Positions 9,696 through 17,925 of a stretch of 64,000 nt of DNA are shown here, piece after piece. Within the stretch, counting starts at the first letter, position 1. The number at the start of each line of letters is the position of its first letter. This DNA comes from Dechloromonas agitata is5 (GTDB lineage: Bacteria; Pseudomonadota; Gammaproteobacteria; Burkholderiales; Rhodocyclaceae): positions 372,001-436,000 of the forward strand of contig NZ_KI912532.1 in the NCBI RefSeq assembly GCF_000519045.1, written 5' to 3'. The notes beneath the pieces were generated by a model. That model was not told where the DNA came from. It ran no database searches and worked only from the letters and a program-made list of their open reading frames with translations. Both the position numbers and the translations under genes were made by a program.

Positions 9696-10117
9696 CAGGC
9701 CGCCAGCACCCGGCGCAGGCCGCGCATCAGCAAACCGAGGCCGGGCAGCTTCATGTACAGCTCCTCGCCGGTGTCCCAGTAGTCGCGGTGGTAGCAAACC
9801 TTGCCGTCGGCGTCGAAACGCAAGTGCGACACGCCGCGCATGACCTGCGTCTGCCCCTTGCCCCACAGCCGCACCCGGAAGCAGAACTCCCAGACCAGCA
9901 TGGCGCCGCCGGCATCGACGACCTGGTCGACCACGACGAAGCGTGGTTCGTCGACCTGCTTGAACATGTGGCTGAAGATGCGCTGGATGGCCGGAATACC
10001 GCGCACTTCGTTGAAGGGATCCTTGAACCAGGCATCGGGGCTGTAGAACTCGGGAAAACGGGCCACGCTGTCCGGCGCGAAGCTGTTGTAAAAGTCGATC
10101 AGGCGGTCGAGGTTCAT
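9695..10117 (-). CDS. NTF2-like (SnoaL-type) protein
   Basis: 140 residues forming one NTF2-like cone. The sequence has LIDFYNSFAPDSVARFPEFY, FKDPFNEVRG, MFKQVDEPRF and a closing HRDYWDTGEELYMKLPGLG. Related proteins are small-molecule isomerases or hydrolases, or have no known activity. The gene is last in a four-gene operon; its ATG is one base after the SDR stop. Similar proteins accompany SDR, DUF3833 and CFA-like genes in light- or stress-induced clusters of other proteobacteria, so a role in modifying a lipid or small molecule is plausible but unproven. Confidence 0.75.
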   Translation of the reverse strand: MNLDRLIDFYNSFAPDSVARFPEFYSPDAWFKDPFNEVRGIPAIQRIFSHMFKQVDEPRFVVVDQVVDAGGAMLVWEFCFRVRLWGKGQTQVMRGVSHLRFDADGKVCYHRDYWDTGEELYMKLPGLGLLMRGLRRVLAA

Positions 10118-10118
10118 C

Positions 10119-10874
10119 TCAGCCTCCGGTAAAGCGGCGAATGAGGGGGAAATACCAGCGGTAGGGCAGGATGGCGAAGAGCTTGAGCAGGCGGGTGAAA
10201 CGCTTGGGGAAGTGAATCTCGAAATGCCCAGCCGCGAAGCCGTCGATGATGGCCTGCGCCGCCTGCCCGGGTGTTTGCAGGGCCGGCATGGTGAAATCGT
10301 TCTTGGCCGTGAGCGGGGTGGAGACGAAGCCCGGGTTGATCGCCCAGACGCCGATCCCCTTCGGCGCCAGATCGAGGTACAGGCACTCGGCGAAGTGGAT
10401 CAGCGCCGCCTTGCCCGGCCCGTAGCACAGGGCCTTGGGCAGGCCGCGATAACCGGCGACGCTGGCCACGAAGGCGATGCCGCCGCCCGGCTGCAGGTCG
10501 GGCAGGACGGCTGCCGCCAGGCGCAGGGCGCCGTTGAAATTGACGGTGAGCACCTGCTCGGCAACCGCCAGATCGAAACTGTCAGCGCGCATCGGCACAT
10601 AGTCGCCGGCCAGGTAGATCACGAGGTCGATGCCGCCCAGCGTGGCAACGACCTGCCGGCGGGCTTCGGCCAGGCTGGCGGCGTCGGTCGCGTCACAGGG
10701 AACGCACAAGGCGTCGGCGATGCCCAACGTCTGCAACTTGTCCGCCCGGCGTGCCGACAAGGCCAAGCGGGCGCCGCGCTCGGCCAGGGCCTGCGCCAGT
10801 GCAGCCCCGATGCCGGACGAGGCACCGACCAGCCAGACGCGCCTGGCGCGCCACGCGCGGATCGGCGGGTTCAT
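10119..10874 (-). CDS. Short-chain dehydrogenase/reductase
   Basis: 251 residues from the ATG at 10874. Classical SDR motifs are intact: the nucleotide-binding GASSGIG at 17-23, YLAG at 87-90 and the catalytic Ser138, Tyr151 and Lys155 (YGPGK). It therefore should be an active NAD(P)H-dependent oxidoreductase; the substrate is unknown. The start overlaps the DUF3833 stop by four bases (ATGA), and the downstream NTF2-like gene begins one base after its stop. This tight coupling suggests the three work in one process. Confidence 0.88.
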   Translation of the reverse strand: MNPPIRAWRARRVWLVGASSGIGAALAQALAERGARLALSARRADKLQTLGIADALCVPCDATDAASLAEARRQVVATLGGIDLVIYLAGDYVPMRADSFDLAVAEQVLTVNFNGALRLAAAVLPDLQPGGGIAFVASVAGYRGLPKALCYGPGKAALIHFAECLYLDLAPKGIGVWAINPGFVSTPLTAKNDFTMPALQTPGQAAQAIIDGFAAGHFEIHFPKRFTRLLKLFAILPYRWYFPLIRRFTGG

Positions 10875-11401
10875 GGCGCGCCTCGCTTGACGAAGGTGAG
10901 CGTCACTTCGCCGAGATTGAAACCCCATTTGGACATGTACGACCGGTTCAGCATCACCTTGTCGTCCATCAGGAACATCCAGTCGTCAAAATCGACGTGG
11001 TAAGTCTTGCCATCGACCGGCAGGGCCAGCACGTAGCGCCAGCGTAGCGCATTGCCGGCCACTTCACCGATGGCCTCGCCGACCACGTCGTCGGCGGTGC
11101 CGCGCCAGGTGCCGTCCGGCTGGCGTTTCAGCGTCCACACCCGGCGCGAGGTGGTGCCGTCCGACCACTGGAAGTGTTCGTCGAGCACGCCGGTATCGCC
11201 CTGCCATTGGGCGTCGATGACGACATGGAAGCGCTTCTTCACCTCGCCGGAACGCCCCTGGAACATGCCCCAGGCGTCGAGCGTGCCATTCAGGTAGGTC
11301 TTCAGGTCGAGGGCCGGCTGCTCGGCGCGGTATTGCTCGACCCCGGTCGAGGCGCAGGCGGTCAGGCCAAGGGAAAACAGGGCAGCAGTCAGCAGTTTCA
11401 T
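10871..11401 (-). CDS. DUF3833 lipoprotein
   Basis: 176 residues from the ATG at 11401. A lipoprotein signal (LLTAALFSLGLTAC, Cys about 16) is followed by a DUF3833 domain with YLNGTLDAWGMFQGRSGEV, GTTSRRVWTLKRQPDGTWRG and DDWMFLMDDKVMLNRSYMSKWG. The family has no assigned activity; the repeated strands suggest a lipocalin-like barrel that could hold a hydrophobic ligand (inference). It overlaps both neighbours by four bases, so MFS-DUF3833-SDR-NTF2 form one translational chain. Confidence 0.85.
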   Translation of the reverse strand: MKLLTAALFSLGLTACASTGVEQYRAEQPALDLKTYLNGTLDAWGMFQGRSGEVKKRFHVVIDAQWQGDTGVLDEHFQWSDGTTSRRVWTLKRQPDGTWRGTADDVVGEAIGEVAGNALRWRYVLALPVDGKTYHVDFDDWMFLMDDKVMLNRSYMSKWGFNLGEVTLTFVKRGAP

Positions 11402-12621
11402 GTTCGGATCTCCAGAGAAGCGCGCCAGCGCCACAACAGCGCGGCGGCGATGGCCTTGAAGGCGAGCGGCAGCAAGGCGTAGGTGAAGGTCAGCGCCGGC
11501 AACCCGCCCGTTCCACCGGGCACGTAGCCGAGTTGGCCGAGCAGGGGCAGCGCCAGGCCAGCGGCGAGCGCCAGGTTGAGCTTGGCGACGAAATTCCACA
11601 CCCCGAAACAGGCCCCGGCCTGCCCCTGACGTTCGCCGAGATCGGCGGCAATCGCCGCCGGCAAGGCAAGGTCGGCGCCCAACGCCAGGCCGGAAGCGAG
11701 GCAGATCAGCGCAAAGGGATAGAGATCGCCCGGCCCGAGCAGGCTGGCCCCGGCGAAGGCCAGCATGGCGAGCAGCATCGCCGCGAGCCAGGCCGACGTA
11801 CGCCCGAAGGAAGCCGACAGGCGCACCCAGATCGGCAACGATGAAGCCCCGGCGACAAAATACAGGGCCAGCAAGCCGCCGCTCGCCGCCGGCGCCTGCA
11901 GTACATCGGCGACAAAGAACAGGAAGAGCGTGGCCGGCAAGGCAGCGGCAATGCCATTGGCGACGAAGACCGCCAGCAGCCGGCGAAAAGCGGAATCGGC
12001 AAAGACCCGCCGCAGGCTGGGCCAGAGCGGCGCACCGGCGACCGCGGCCGGCGTCCCGGCACCGACCCGCAGGAAGGTCGTCGCCGCGGCGGCGAGCAGG
12101 AGCGGCGGCAGCAGCCAGGCCAGCCGGGCGATGCCTTCGGCCAGTTCGCTCGCCAGGAAGGACGGCAGCGCGGCGGCGAGTACCACGCCGACCAGACCGA
12201 AACCCTCGCGGGCAGCGGTCAACCGGGTACGTTGTTCCGGCATCTGGCCGATATCCGCCCCCCAGGCTTGGTAAGCCACGGTCGCAGCGGAAAAGCCGAG
12301 ATAGGTCAGGGCCAGCGAGGCGAGCAGCCAGGCTTCCACCCCGCTCGATGGCGGGTTGAGCAGGGCAACGAAACCGAGGGCGAAGGGCAGCAGCGCGACC
12401 GCCAGCATCGCCCGCCGGGGCAGACGGTCGGCCAGCCAGCCGAGCCAGGGATCGACGAAGGCATCGAGCAGGCGGGCACCGAGCAGGATGGTGCCGAGCA
12501 AGGCCAGGCTGAGGCCGGTGGTTTCGGCATAAAAATGGGGGATGTGGACGTAGATGGGGAGGGCGGCGAAGGCCAGGGGGAGGCCCAGGGCACCGTAGGA
12601 GAGGATGCGGGGGGAGGTCAT
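11398..12621 (-). CDS. MFS transporter of the GPH (sugar:cation symporter-like) type
   Basis: 407 residues with about 12 membrane segments. ARLLDAFVDPWLGWLADR is the GPH/MFS_2 signature (D...DP..G...DR) between segments 2 and 3. Despite the family name, many members next to lipid genes do not carry sugars. It begins the operon MFS-DUF3833-SDR-NTF2. The DNA immediately upstream is filled by the inverted repeat pair, so any promoter must lie in or next to repeat copy A, or transcription must read through from the chalcone-isomerase-like gene. Confidence 0.82.
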   Translation of the reverse strand: MTSPRILSYGALGLPLAFAALPIYVHIPHFYAETTGLSLALLGTILLGARLLDAFVDPWLGWLADRLPRRAMLAVALLPFALGFVALLNPPSSGVEAWLLASLALTYLGFSAATVAYQAWGADIGQMPEQRTRLTAAREGFGLVGVVLAAALPSFLASELAEGIARLAWLLPPLLLAAAATTFLRVGAGTPAAVAGAPLWPSLRRVFADSAFRRLLAVFVANGIAAALPATLFLFFVADVLQAPAASGGLLALYFVAGASSLPIWVRLSASFGRTSAWLAAMLLAMLAFAGASLLGPGDLYPFALICLASGLALGADLALPAAIAADLGERQGQAGACFGVWNFVAKLNLALAAGLALPLLGQLGYVPGGTGGLPALTFTYALLPLAFKAIAAALLWRWRASLEIRT

Positions 12622-12650
12622 GGGGAGAGTGCTCCCCTGCTCTTCAAACC

Positions 12651-12899
12651 GGGGTCAGGCCACGGTTTGTGGGTTTGGCGCTCGTGCAACCGTTGTTTTT
12701 CGCGCTTGAGGCGCGCCGGACTTTCTTTTGCTTCGCCAAAAGAAAGTCCGCAAAGAAAAGGCGACCCGGCGTCAGCGCCCGCTGTGCGGGTTCCCTGCGC
12801 TACTCGTCGTTGGCGGGGGCTGCGGAACTCGGGGCTACGCCCCTCAGACAGTCCTCGCCCTTTTTCCGCCAACGCCTCCGTTGCTCGGCGCTGTCGACG
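12651..12899 (+). repeat. Structured repeat, copy A (left arm of an inverted pair)
   Basis: About 250 bp beginning GGGGTCAGGCCACGGTTT. It shows clear similarity along its length to the reverse complement of 12995-13256. Shared blocks include CGTTGTTTTTCGCGCTT, GGGGGCTGCGGAACTCGG and ACAGTCCTCGCCCTTT. It contains a small CGCGC/GCGCG hairpin at 12701-12715 and a long perfect hairpin at 12717-12750. A reading frame across it exists in both copies but looks like a by-product of the repeat. The boundaries are estimated by eye. Confidence 0.85.
12717..12750 (+). repeat. Perfect hairpin inside repeat copy A
   Basis: CGGACTTTCTTTTG (12717-12730) pairs without mismatch with CAAAAGAAAGTCCG (12737-12750) around the 6-base loop CTTCGC. 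The equivalent hairpin in copy B has a different stem sequence but is also perfectly paired. Confidence 0.9.
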
Positions 12900-12994
12900 G
12901 GAAGCTGAAAAGCGCCACGCGCACAAACCGCTGCCGCTACACCATGCTTGGAAAACCACGCTACCGGTTGTTCCGCGACGCCTTTCGGGCCCCT

Positions 12995-13256
12995 TGTGAG
13001 ACGCTGAGCAACGCAGGTTGGGGCGGATAAAGGGCGAGGACTGTTTGAGGGGTGCAGCCCCGAGTTCCGCAGCCCCCGCCCCAACCGAGTAGCGCAAGGA
13101 ACCGGGCAACGCCCGGCGTCGACCAGGGTCGCCTTCTTCTTTGGCTACTTTCTTCTTGGCGACGCAAGAAGAAAGTAGCTCGCGCCGCAAGCGCGAAAAA
13201 CAACGGCTGCACGAGGGCCAAACCCCAAACCCGGCAAAACCGTGGTCTGACCCCAA
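12995..13256 (-). repeat. Structured repeat, copy B (right arm of an inverted pair)
   Basis: About 260 bp, similar to copy A when read on the minus strand from GGGGTCAGACCACGGTTT. The copies differ at many positions, so the pair is old or came from two different family members. The roughly 95 bp between the copies shows no gene. The pair occupies the gap between the chalcone-isomerase-like gene and the MFS operon. Confidence 0.85.
13144..13179 (-). repeat. Perfect hairpin inside repeat copy B
   Basis: GCTACTTTCTTCTTG (13144-13158) pairs perfectly with CAAGAAGAAAGTAGC (13165-13179) around a 6-base loop, with one further G:T pair outside. Relative to copy A each arm has gained a base and changed two others, and the opposite arm changed to match. 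Confidence 0.9.
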
Positions 13257-13282
13257 TTCAACCGCAGGAGCAGAGGACAAAC

Positions 13283-13792
13283 TCACCCCGCCCTCCTCAA
13301 TAACGCCTCCCGCAATTCCGGCGCACTCGTCCGCGCATCCAGCCAGATCGCAAAAAACTGCCGCGCAAACGCCGCCTCGGCAATTTCCCCCAAGGGCTGC
13401 CCGTTGAATAGAAACGCCGCCCCCTCCGGCCGATACACACCCAGAATGTGATCGCCCGCCTTCACATCGGGAAAGAGCCGCGCCATCGCCTCGCCCCAGC
13501 GTTTCAGCAAGGCCTCGTCGGCCACGAAACGACGCATTTCCTTGACGCTCGCCTCGGCAATCGCCTTGCCCGCGATATTCCGCTTGTAGTCCAGGCGCAG
13601 GGCCAGCGGCGGCCGCAAGGGATCGTCGCCGGCCCACAAGGTCGCCTCATAGACCAGAAAGCCGAAGCGGCGGAATTCGCCATTGCCCCAGCGTTTCAGC
13701 CCCGCCGTCGGATCACCGTTGCCCCAGGCCGCGAAGGGCAAGCCGGCCAGGGCGAACAGCAGCGCCCGTCGCCGTTCGGAATCCACTGCCAT
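13283..13792 (-). CDS. Chalcone-isomerase-like exported protein
   Basis: 169 residues from the ATG at 13792; an ATG at 13849 would give 188 but overlap the CFA-like gene. A signal peptide (RRRALLFALAGLPFAAWG) is followed by a chalcone-isomerase-like (Chalcone_3) domain with FRRFGFLVYEATLWAG, LRLDYKRNIAGKAIAEASV and ARQFFAIWLDARTSAPELRE. Bacterial members are not known to act on flavonoids; the fold binds fatty acids in plant FAPs, which suits its place behind a fatty-acid-modifying gene. It starts 25 bp after the CFA-like stop and is the last gene of the left-running operon before the repeat pair. Confidence 0.82.
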   Translation of the reverse strand: MAVDSERRRALLFALAGLPFAAWGNGDPTAGLKRWGNGEFRRFGFLVYEATLWAGDDPLRPPLALRLDYKRNIAGKAIAEASVKEMRRFVADEALLKRWGEAMARLFPDVKAGDHILGVYRPEGAAFLFNGQPLGEIAEAAFARQFFAIWLDARTSAPELREALLRRAG

Positions 13793-13817
13793 CTGCCGCG
13801 CCCCGGGCGCGACGAGA

Positions 13818-15002
13818 TCAACGATGCGCGAGTTCAAACTGGACGACATCGATGCTCCCGGCCCGGAAGCCGGCCTCGCAGTAGCACAGGTACATCCGCC
13901 ACAGGCGACGGAAGGTTTCGTCGAAACCGAGCTTCTGGATTTCCGGCCAGCGGGTTTCGAAGGCAGCGCGCCATTCGGCCAGGGTGCGGGCGTAATCGAG
14001 GCCGAAGGCGTATTCGTTGCGCACGACCAGGCCCTGGCGGGCGGCCGCGCTGCGGAAGGCGGCACGCGAGGGCAACATGCCGCCGGGGAAGACGTATTGC
14101 TGGATGAAATCGGTGCCCTTGCGGTAGGCGGCGAACAGGTCGTCGCGGATGGTGATGCTCTGGATCACCGCCCGCCCACCGGGCTTCAGCGCGCCGGCCA
14201 CGGTCTTGAAGTAGCTCGGCCACCAGCGTTCGCCGACGGCTTCGAACATTTCGATCGACACGACATGGTCGAACTGCTCCTTGTTGTCGCGGTAGTCCTG
14301 CAGGCGCAGGTCGGCCGCCGGTACGCGGTGCTGCGCCCAGGCCAGCTGGGCCGGCGACAGGGTCAGGCCGGTGACCTTGAGCCCGGCCTGATCGGCCAGT
14401 TCGGCAAAGCCGCCCCAGCCGCAGCCGATCTCCAGCACGCTCTGCCCCTGGCTGGCCTGCAGGCAGTGCAGGATGCGCTGGTACTTGGCGTGTTGCGCCG
14501 CCTCCAGCGAACCGTCGTCGACATCGCGGTAGATGGCCGCCGAATAGCTCATGCTCGGGTCGAGCCACTGACTGTAGAAGGCGTTGCCCAGGTCGTAGTG
14601 GGCCATGATGTTGCGCTTGCTGCCGGCCTTGCTGTTGCGGTTCAGCCAGTGGCGGACGCGGGCGGCGAGCAGCTGGCGCCAGGAGCCGTAGAGCGCCTTC
14701 TGCAGCACCTCGCGGTTGGCCACCAGCAGCGTGAGCAGGCCGGTGATGTCCGGCGAATCCCACAGGCCGTCGAGATAGGCTTCGGCCAGGCCGATGTCGC
14801 CGCGCGCCAGCACCCGGCCGAACATCGCCTCGTCGTGCACCTGCAGCGTCACCCCCGCCTCACCGTCGCCGAAAAGGGCGCAGGAGCCGTCCGGCAGACG
14901 CACTTCGAGCAAGCCGCCCTGCAGCTTTTCGAGCAGGTCGAAGACCGTCCGGGTGTCGCGGGCCAGGTTTTCACTGCCGCGCAGAATCAGGGTGTTATTC
15001 AT
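13818..15002 (-). CDS. Cyclopropane-fatty-acid-synthase-like SAM methyltransferase
   Basis: 394 residues. The SAM site is VLEIGCGWGGFAELA (189-203) and the family frame is clear (HYDLGN, EMFEAVG, YVFPGGMLPS). It should transfer a methyl group to the double bond of a membrane phospholipid acyl chain. Compared with E. coli Cfa as I remember it, three bicarbonate ligands are changed: Cys139 becomes Ala155, His266 becomes Gln281, Tyr317 becomes Arg345, while Glu239 is kept (Glu254). The product may therefore not be a plain cyclopropane. It overlaps DUF1365 by four bases and follows the FAD oxidoreductase, an arrangement like genes for methyl-branched or furan fatty acids. Confidence 0.85.
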   Translation of the reverse strand: MNNTLILRGSENLARDTRTVFDLLEKLQGGLLEVRLPDGSCALFGDGEAGVTLQVHDEAMFGRVLARGDIGLAEAYLDGLWDSPDITGLLTLLVANREVLQKALYGSWRQLLAARVRHWLNRNSKAGSKRNIMAHYDLGNAFYSQWLDPSMSYSAAIYRDVDDGSLEAAQHAKYQRILHCLQASQGQSVLEIGCGWGGFAELADQAGLKVTGLTLSPAQLAWAQHRVPAADLRLQDYRDNKEQFDHVVSIEMFEAVGERWWPSYFKTVAGALKPGGRAVIQSITIRDDLFAAYRKGTDFIQQYVFPGGMLPSRAAFRSAAARQGLVVRNEYAFGLDYARTLAEWRAAFETRWPEIQKLGFDETFRRLWRMYLCYCEAGFRAGSIDVVQFELAHR

Positions 15003-15763
15003 TTTGTCGATTCCTGTAGGGGTTGGGTTGCGGGATGCGCGCCGCGGAAGGGCACGCCCTTGAGCCAGAGTTTCAATGCCTGCCAATGGATGCGCGCCAT
15101 CACCCCGAGCGTCAGCAGGGGCATGCGCAGGAAGGCGCCGAGCAGGGCCGCCGCCGACCAGTCGCGCGGCTTGCCGGAGATGGAGGTGAGCAGGAGCTCA
15201 CCCTCGGCATCGTCGTAGTCGATACGGGCCAGTTGCACGGCGCGCTGCAGATGGAAGCGGAAGCGGTAGCCCCCTTCGACTTCGTTGAAGGGCGAGACGT
15301 GGAACAGCTTGGTTGCCGTCATTTCCTCGCCATCGTGCAGCGGCTCGCCATGGCGATGCAGCAGATAGCTGTGCGTGCCGCCGAAAGTGTTGTTCACCTC
15401 GGCCAGGATGGCGATCAGCGCCCCGCTGCGGTCGTGGCAATACCAGAAGCTGACCGGATTGAAGACGTAGCCGAGCACGCGCGGGAAGGTCTGCAGCACG
15501 ATCTCGCCGTCGGCCGGCAGGCCATGCTGGCGCAGCAGGCCTTCGATCCACGGCAATAGCGGGCTGCCGTCACGTGGACCATGATCCTGACTGCGGAAGC
15601 TGAGCAGGTTGGGCTGGTCGACCGAGAAGATGCCGCACTTCGCTGTCGCCAGATCACGCACCGGCAACTGCACGTAGAACACCGGATAGACGAAGGCATT
15701 GACCTTCGGCCGCAGGCGGCGGTGCATGACGTGGCCGAGACAGAGTTGCGGGCGGGTGTTCAT
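14999..15763 (-). CDS. DUF1365 family protein
   Basis: 254 residues. The start LCLGHVMHRRLRPKVNAFVYPVFY, then FNPVSFWYCHDRSG and LAEVNNTFGGTHSYLL are hallmarks of DUF1365. The domain has no proven activity, but it is nearly always encoded between a FAD-dependent oxidoreductase and a CFA-like methyltransferase, as here (8 bp after the former, overlapping the latter). A role in making or delivering a modified acyl chain is the usual inference. No signal peptide is seen; a weak hydrophobic stretch near 215-235 could touch the membrane. Confidence 0.88.
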   Translation of the reverse strand: MNTRPQLCLGHVMHRRLRPKVNAFVYPVFYVQLPVRDLATAKCGIFSVDQPNLLSFRSQDHGPRDGSPLLPWIEGLLRQHGLPADGEIVLQTFPRVLGYVFNPVSFWYCHDRSGALIAILAEVNNTFGGTHSYLLHRHGEPLHDGEEMTATKLFHVSPFNEVEGGYRFRFHLQRAVQLARIDYDDAEGELLLTSISGKPRDWSAAALLGAFLRMPLLTLGVMARIHWQALKLWLKGVPFRGAHPATQPLQESTK

Positions 15764-15770
15764 GGCCGCC

Positions 15771-17081
15771 TCAGGCTGTCTCGGTTTCGTGCAGCACGGC
15801 CGGCGTCTCGCCCTGCCAGGGCGCCCGGATGCCCATGCCGTTCACCACGCGCAGTGCCGACTTCAGGCCGTCTTCGTTGAAACCGTAGCTGCCCCAGGCA
15901 CCGGCCAGCCAGATGCCACCTTCGCCCTGCACATCGGCCAGACGCTGCTGGGCGGCGATGGCGGCGGCATCGAAGATCGGGTGGGCATAGTCGAACTCGG
16001 CGATGACCTTGGCCGGATCCGGCTCGCGCGCCGGGTTCAGCGTGACGACGACCGGCGTTTCGAAGGGCAGCGGTTGCAGCTTGTTGATCAGGTAGGACAC
16101 GCCAACCGGCTGGTCACCCGGTTCGCCCTGGCCGGCAAAGTAGTTCCAGGCCGACCACAGCTTCCGGTCGCGCGGCAGCAGGGCCGGGTCGGTGTGCAAC
16201 AGGGCGCGGTTCGGCTGGTAGCGGATGGCCGACAGCACGTCGCGCTGGCCGTCGCTGGCCGTGAAGCCGAGGATGCCCAAGGCCTGGTCGCTGTGGCAGG
16301 CCATCACCACCTGGTCGAAGCGCTCGCAGCCGCCGTCGTGGGCGACGGTCAGGCCGTCGGCGGCCCGCGTCACGGCGCGCACCGGGCAGGCCAGGCGGAT
16401 GTCGTCGAGCTGGGCGGCGATCTTCTTCACGTATTCGCGGCCGCCGCCCTGCACCGTGCGCCACATCGGCCGGTCGAAGACCTGCAACAGGCCGTGGTTC
16501 TGGCAGAAGCGGATGAAGGTGGCGAGCGGCATGTCGCGCATCTGGCCGGTCGGGCAGGACCAGATGGCGGCCGCCATCGGCAGCAGGTACCAGTCGGAGA
16601 AAGCGGCCGAGTATTTGCCGGCTTCCAGGAAATCGCGCACGCTGCGCTGGTCGTTCGGGTGGCTGACCAGCCAGGCCGTGCTCTCGCGGTTGAAACGCAG
16701 GATGTCGGACAGCATGCTCCAGAAGGAACGGCGGAGCAGGTTGCGCTTCTGTCCGAAGATGGTCGCCAGGTTGCTGCCGGCCCATTCGAGATCGGGGTTT
16801 TCCAGGCTGACCGCGAAGGACATCTCGGTCTCGACGCTGTCCACCCCGAGCAGTGCGAACAGCGCGATCAGGTTGGGGTAGGTTTTTTCGTTGAAGACCA
16901 GGAAACCGGTATCGACCGGGTGCGTCTTGCCTTCCAGCGTCACGTCGACGGTATTGGTATGGCCGCCGAGATAGCTGCCGGCCTCGAACAGCGTCACCTC
17001 ATGCTGGCGGCTGAGCAGCCAGGCACTGGCCAGCCCGGAGATGCCGGCGCCGACGACGGCGATGCGTTGCTTCCTGTTCAT
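15771..17081 (-). CDS. FAD-dependent oxidoreductase (amine-oxidase/desaturase fold)
   Basis: 436 residues. The N-terminal Rossmann motif VVGAGISGLASAWLLS (9-24) and the following YLGGHTNTVDV bind FAD. Near the C-terminus GIWLAGAWGSYGFNEDGLKSA closes the flavin site. It belongs to the NAD(P)/FAD amine-oxidase-like group that accompanies DUF1365 and CFA-like proteins; in furan-fatty-acid pathways a flavoprotein of this kind introduces a double bond after methylation. FolE2 ends 10 bp upstream. Substrate and electron acceptor are not visible. Confidence 0.88.
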   Translation of the reverse strand: MNRKQRIAVVGAGISGLASAWLLSRQHEVTLFEAGSYLGGHTNTVDVTLEGKTHPVDTGFLVFNEKTYPNLIALFALLGVDSVETEMSFAVSLENPDLEWAGSNLATIFGQKRNLLRRSFWSMLSDILRFNRESTAWLVSHPNDQRSVRDFLEAGKYSAAFSDWYLLPMAAAIWSCPTGQMRDMPLATFIRFCQNHGLLQVFDRPMWRTVQGGGREYVKKIAAQLDDIRLACPVRAVTRAADGLTVAHDGGCERFDQVVMACHSDQALGILGFTASDGQRDVLSAIRYQPNRALLHTDPALLPRDRKLWSAWNYFAGQGEPGDQPVGVSYLINKLQPLPFETPVVVTLNPAREPDPAKVIAEFDYAHPIFDAAAIAAQQRLADVQGEGGIWLAGAWGSYGFNEDGLKSALRVVNGMGIRAPWQGETPAVLHETETA

Positions 17082-17091
17082 GATTGCCCCC

Positions 17092-17892
17092 TTAGTCGTT
17101 ACTGCCGTAAAGCTCGGCGTAGGCCGAGTGGTTATGGATGGATTCGAAGTTCTCCGACGCGACCTTCCATTCGGCGACGCGCGGCTCGTTCATCAGGCGC
17201 AGCGCGATGTCGCGCACCAGGTCTTCGACGAACTTCGGGTTGTCGTAGGCACGCTCGGTCACCCACTTCTCGTCCGGCCGCTTCAACAGGCCGAACACCT
17301 CGCAGGAGGCCTCCTCCTCGGCAATGCGCACCAGTTCCTCGATCGCCATCGGCTGGCGCAGGCGGGCTTCCAGCGTGATGTGCGAGCGCTGGTTATGGGC
17401 GCCGTAGTCGGAAATCTTCTTCGAGCACGGGCACAGGCTGGTCACGGCGGCAACGACGCGCAGCGTCAGGTCGGTGCGCTGACCTTCGCGGCGTTCGGCG
17501 ATCAACGCCACGTCGTAGTCGAGCAGGCTTTCAACGCCCGATACGGGCGCCGCCTTGCGGATGAAGTACGGGAAGCTCAGTTCGATGCGGCCGCTGCGTG
17601 CATCGAGGCGCAGCAGCATGGCGTCGAGCAGGCGGCACAGACCGTCCTGGGTCAGCGCCTCGCGCTGCATTTCGATCAACTCGACGAAGCGCGACATGTG
17701 GGTGCCCTTGACCTCCGGCGGCAGGCCAACGGTCATCGCCAGCGTGGCGACGGTAGCGACCTGCTCACCGTCAGCACCGGCCAGTTGCAGCGGATAACGC
17801 AGTCCCTTGACGCCAACCTGCTGGATGGCGAGACGGCGGTTATCCGGGGTGGCCTGCACATCGGGCAGGAAGATATTCTCGGGTGCGTTCAT
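17092..17892 (-). CDS. folE2: GTP cyclohydrolase IB (FolE2)
   Basis: 266 residues. The central [20 protein letters not shown] carries the metal-binding Cys (154 or 156) and the neighbouring His typical of FolE2; [10 protein letters not shown] and EDLVRDIA also match. FolE2 opens GTP to 7,8-dihydroneopterin triphosphate, first step of folate and pterin synthesis, with broader metal tolerance than the zinc-only FolE. Placement inside a light/oxidative-stress-type operon, 33 bp after the glutathione peroxidase, suggests induction when zinc enzymes or folates are damaged, or when photolyase-type pterin cofactors are needed. Whether a second folE exists cannot be seen here. Confidence 0.93.
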   Translation of the reverse strand: MNAPENIFLPDVQATPDNRRLAIQQVGVKGLRYPLQLAGADGEQVATVATLAMTVGLPPEVKGTHMSRFVELIEMQREALTQDGLCRLLDAMLLRLDARSGRIELSFPYFIRKAAPVSGVESLLDYDVALIAERREGQRTDLTLRVVAAVTSLCPCSKKISDYGAHNQRSHITLEARLRQPMAIEELVRIAEEEASCEVFGLLKRPDEKWVTERAYDNPKFVEDLVRDIALRLMNEPRVAEWKVASENFESIHNHSAYAELYGSND

Positions 17893-17925
17893 CGTGGGCT
17901 CCTGGCGGGTGGCGTGGGGTAGGTG

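Noticed and set aside
12669-13221. Similar small reading frames on both strands within the inverted repeats
   Set aside because: The two translations resemble each other only because the DNA repeats do. The hairpins interrupt them, there is no ribosome site, and the paired changes favour structure over coding.
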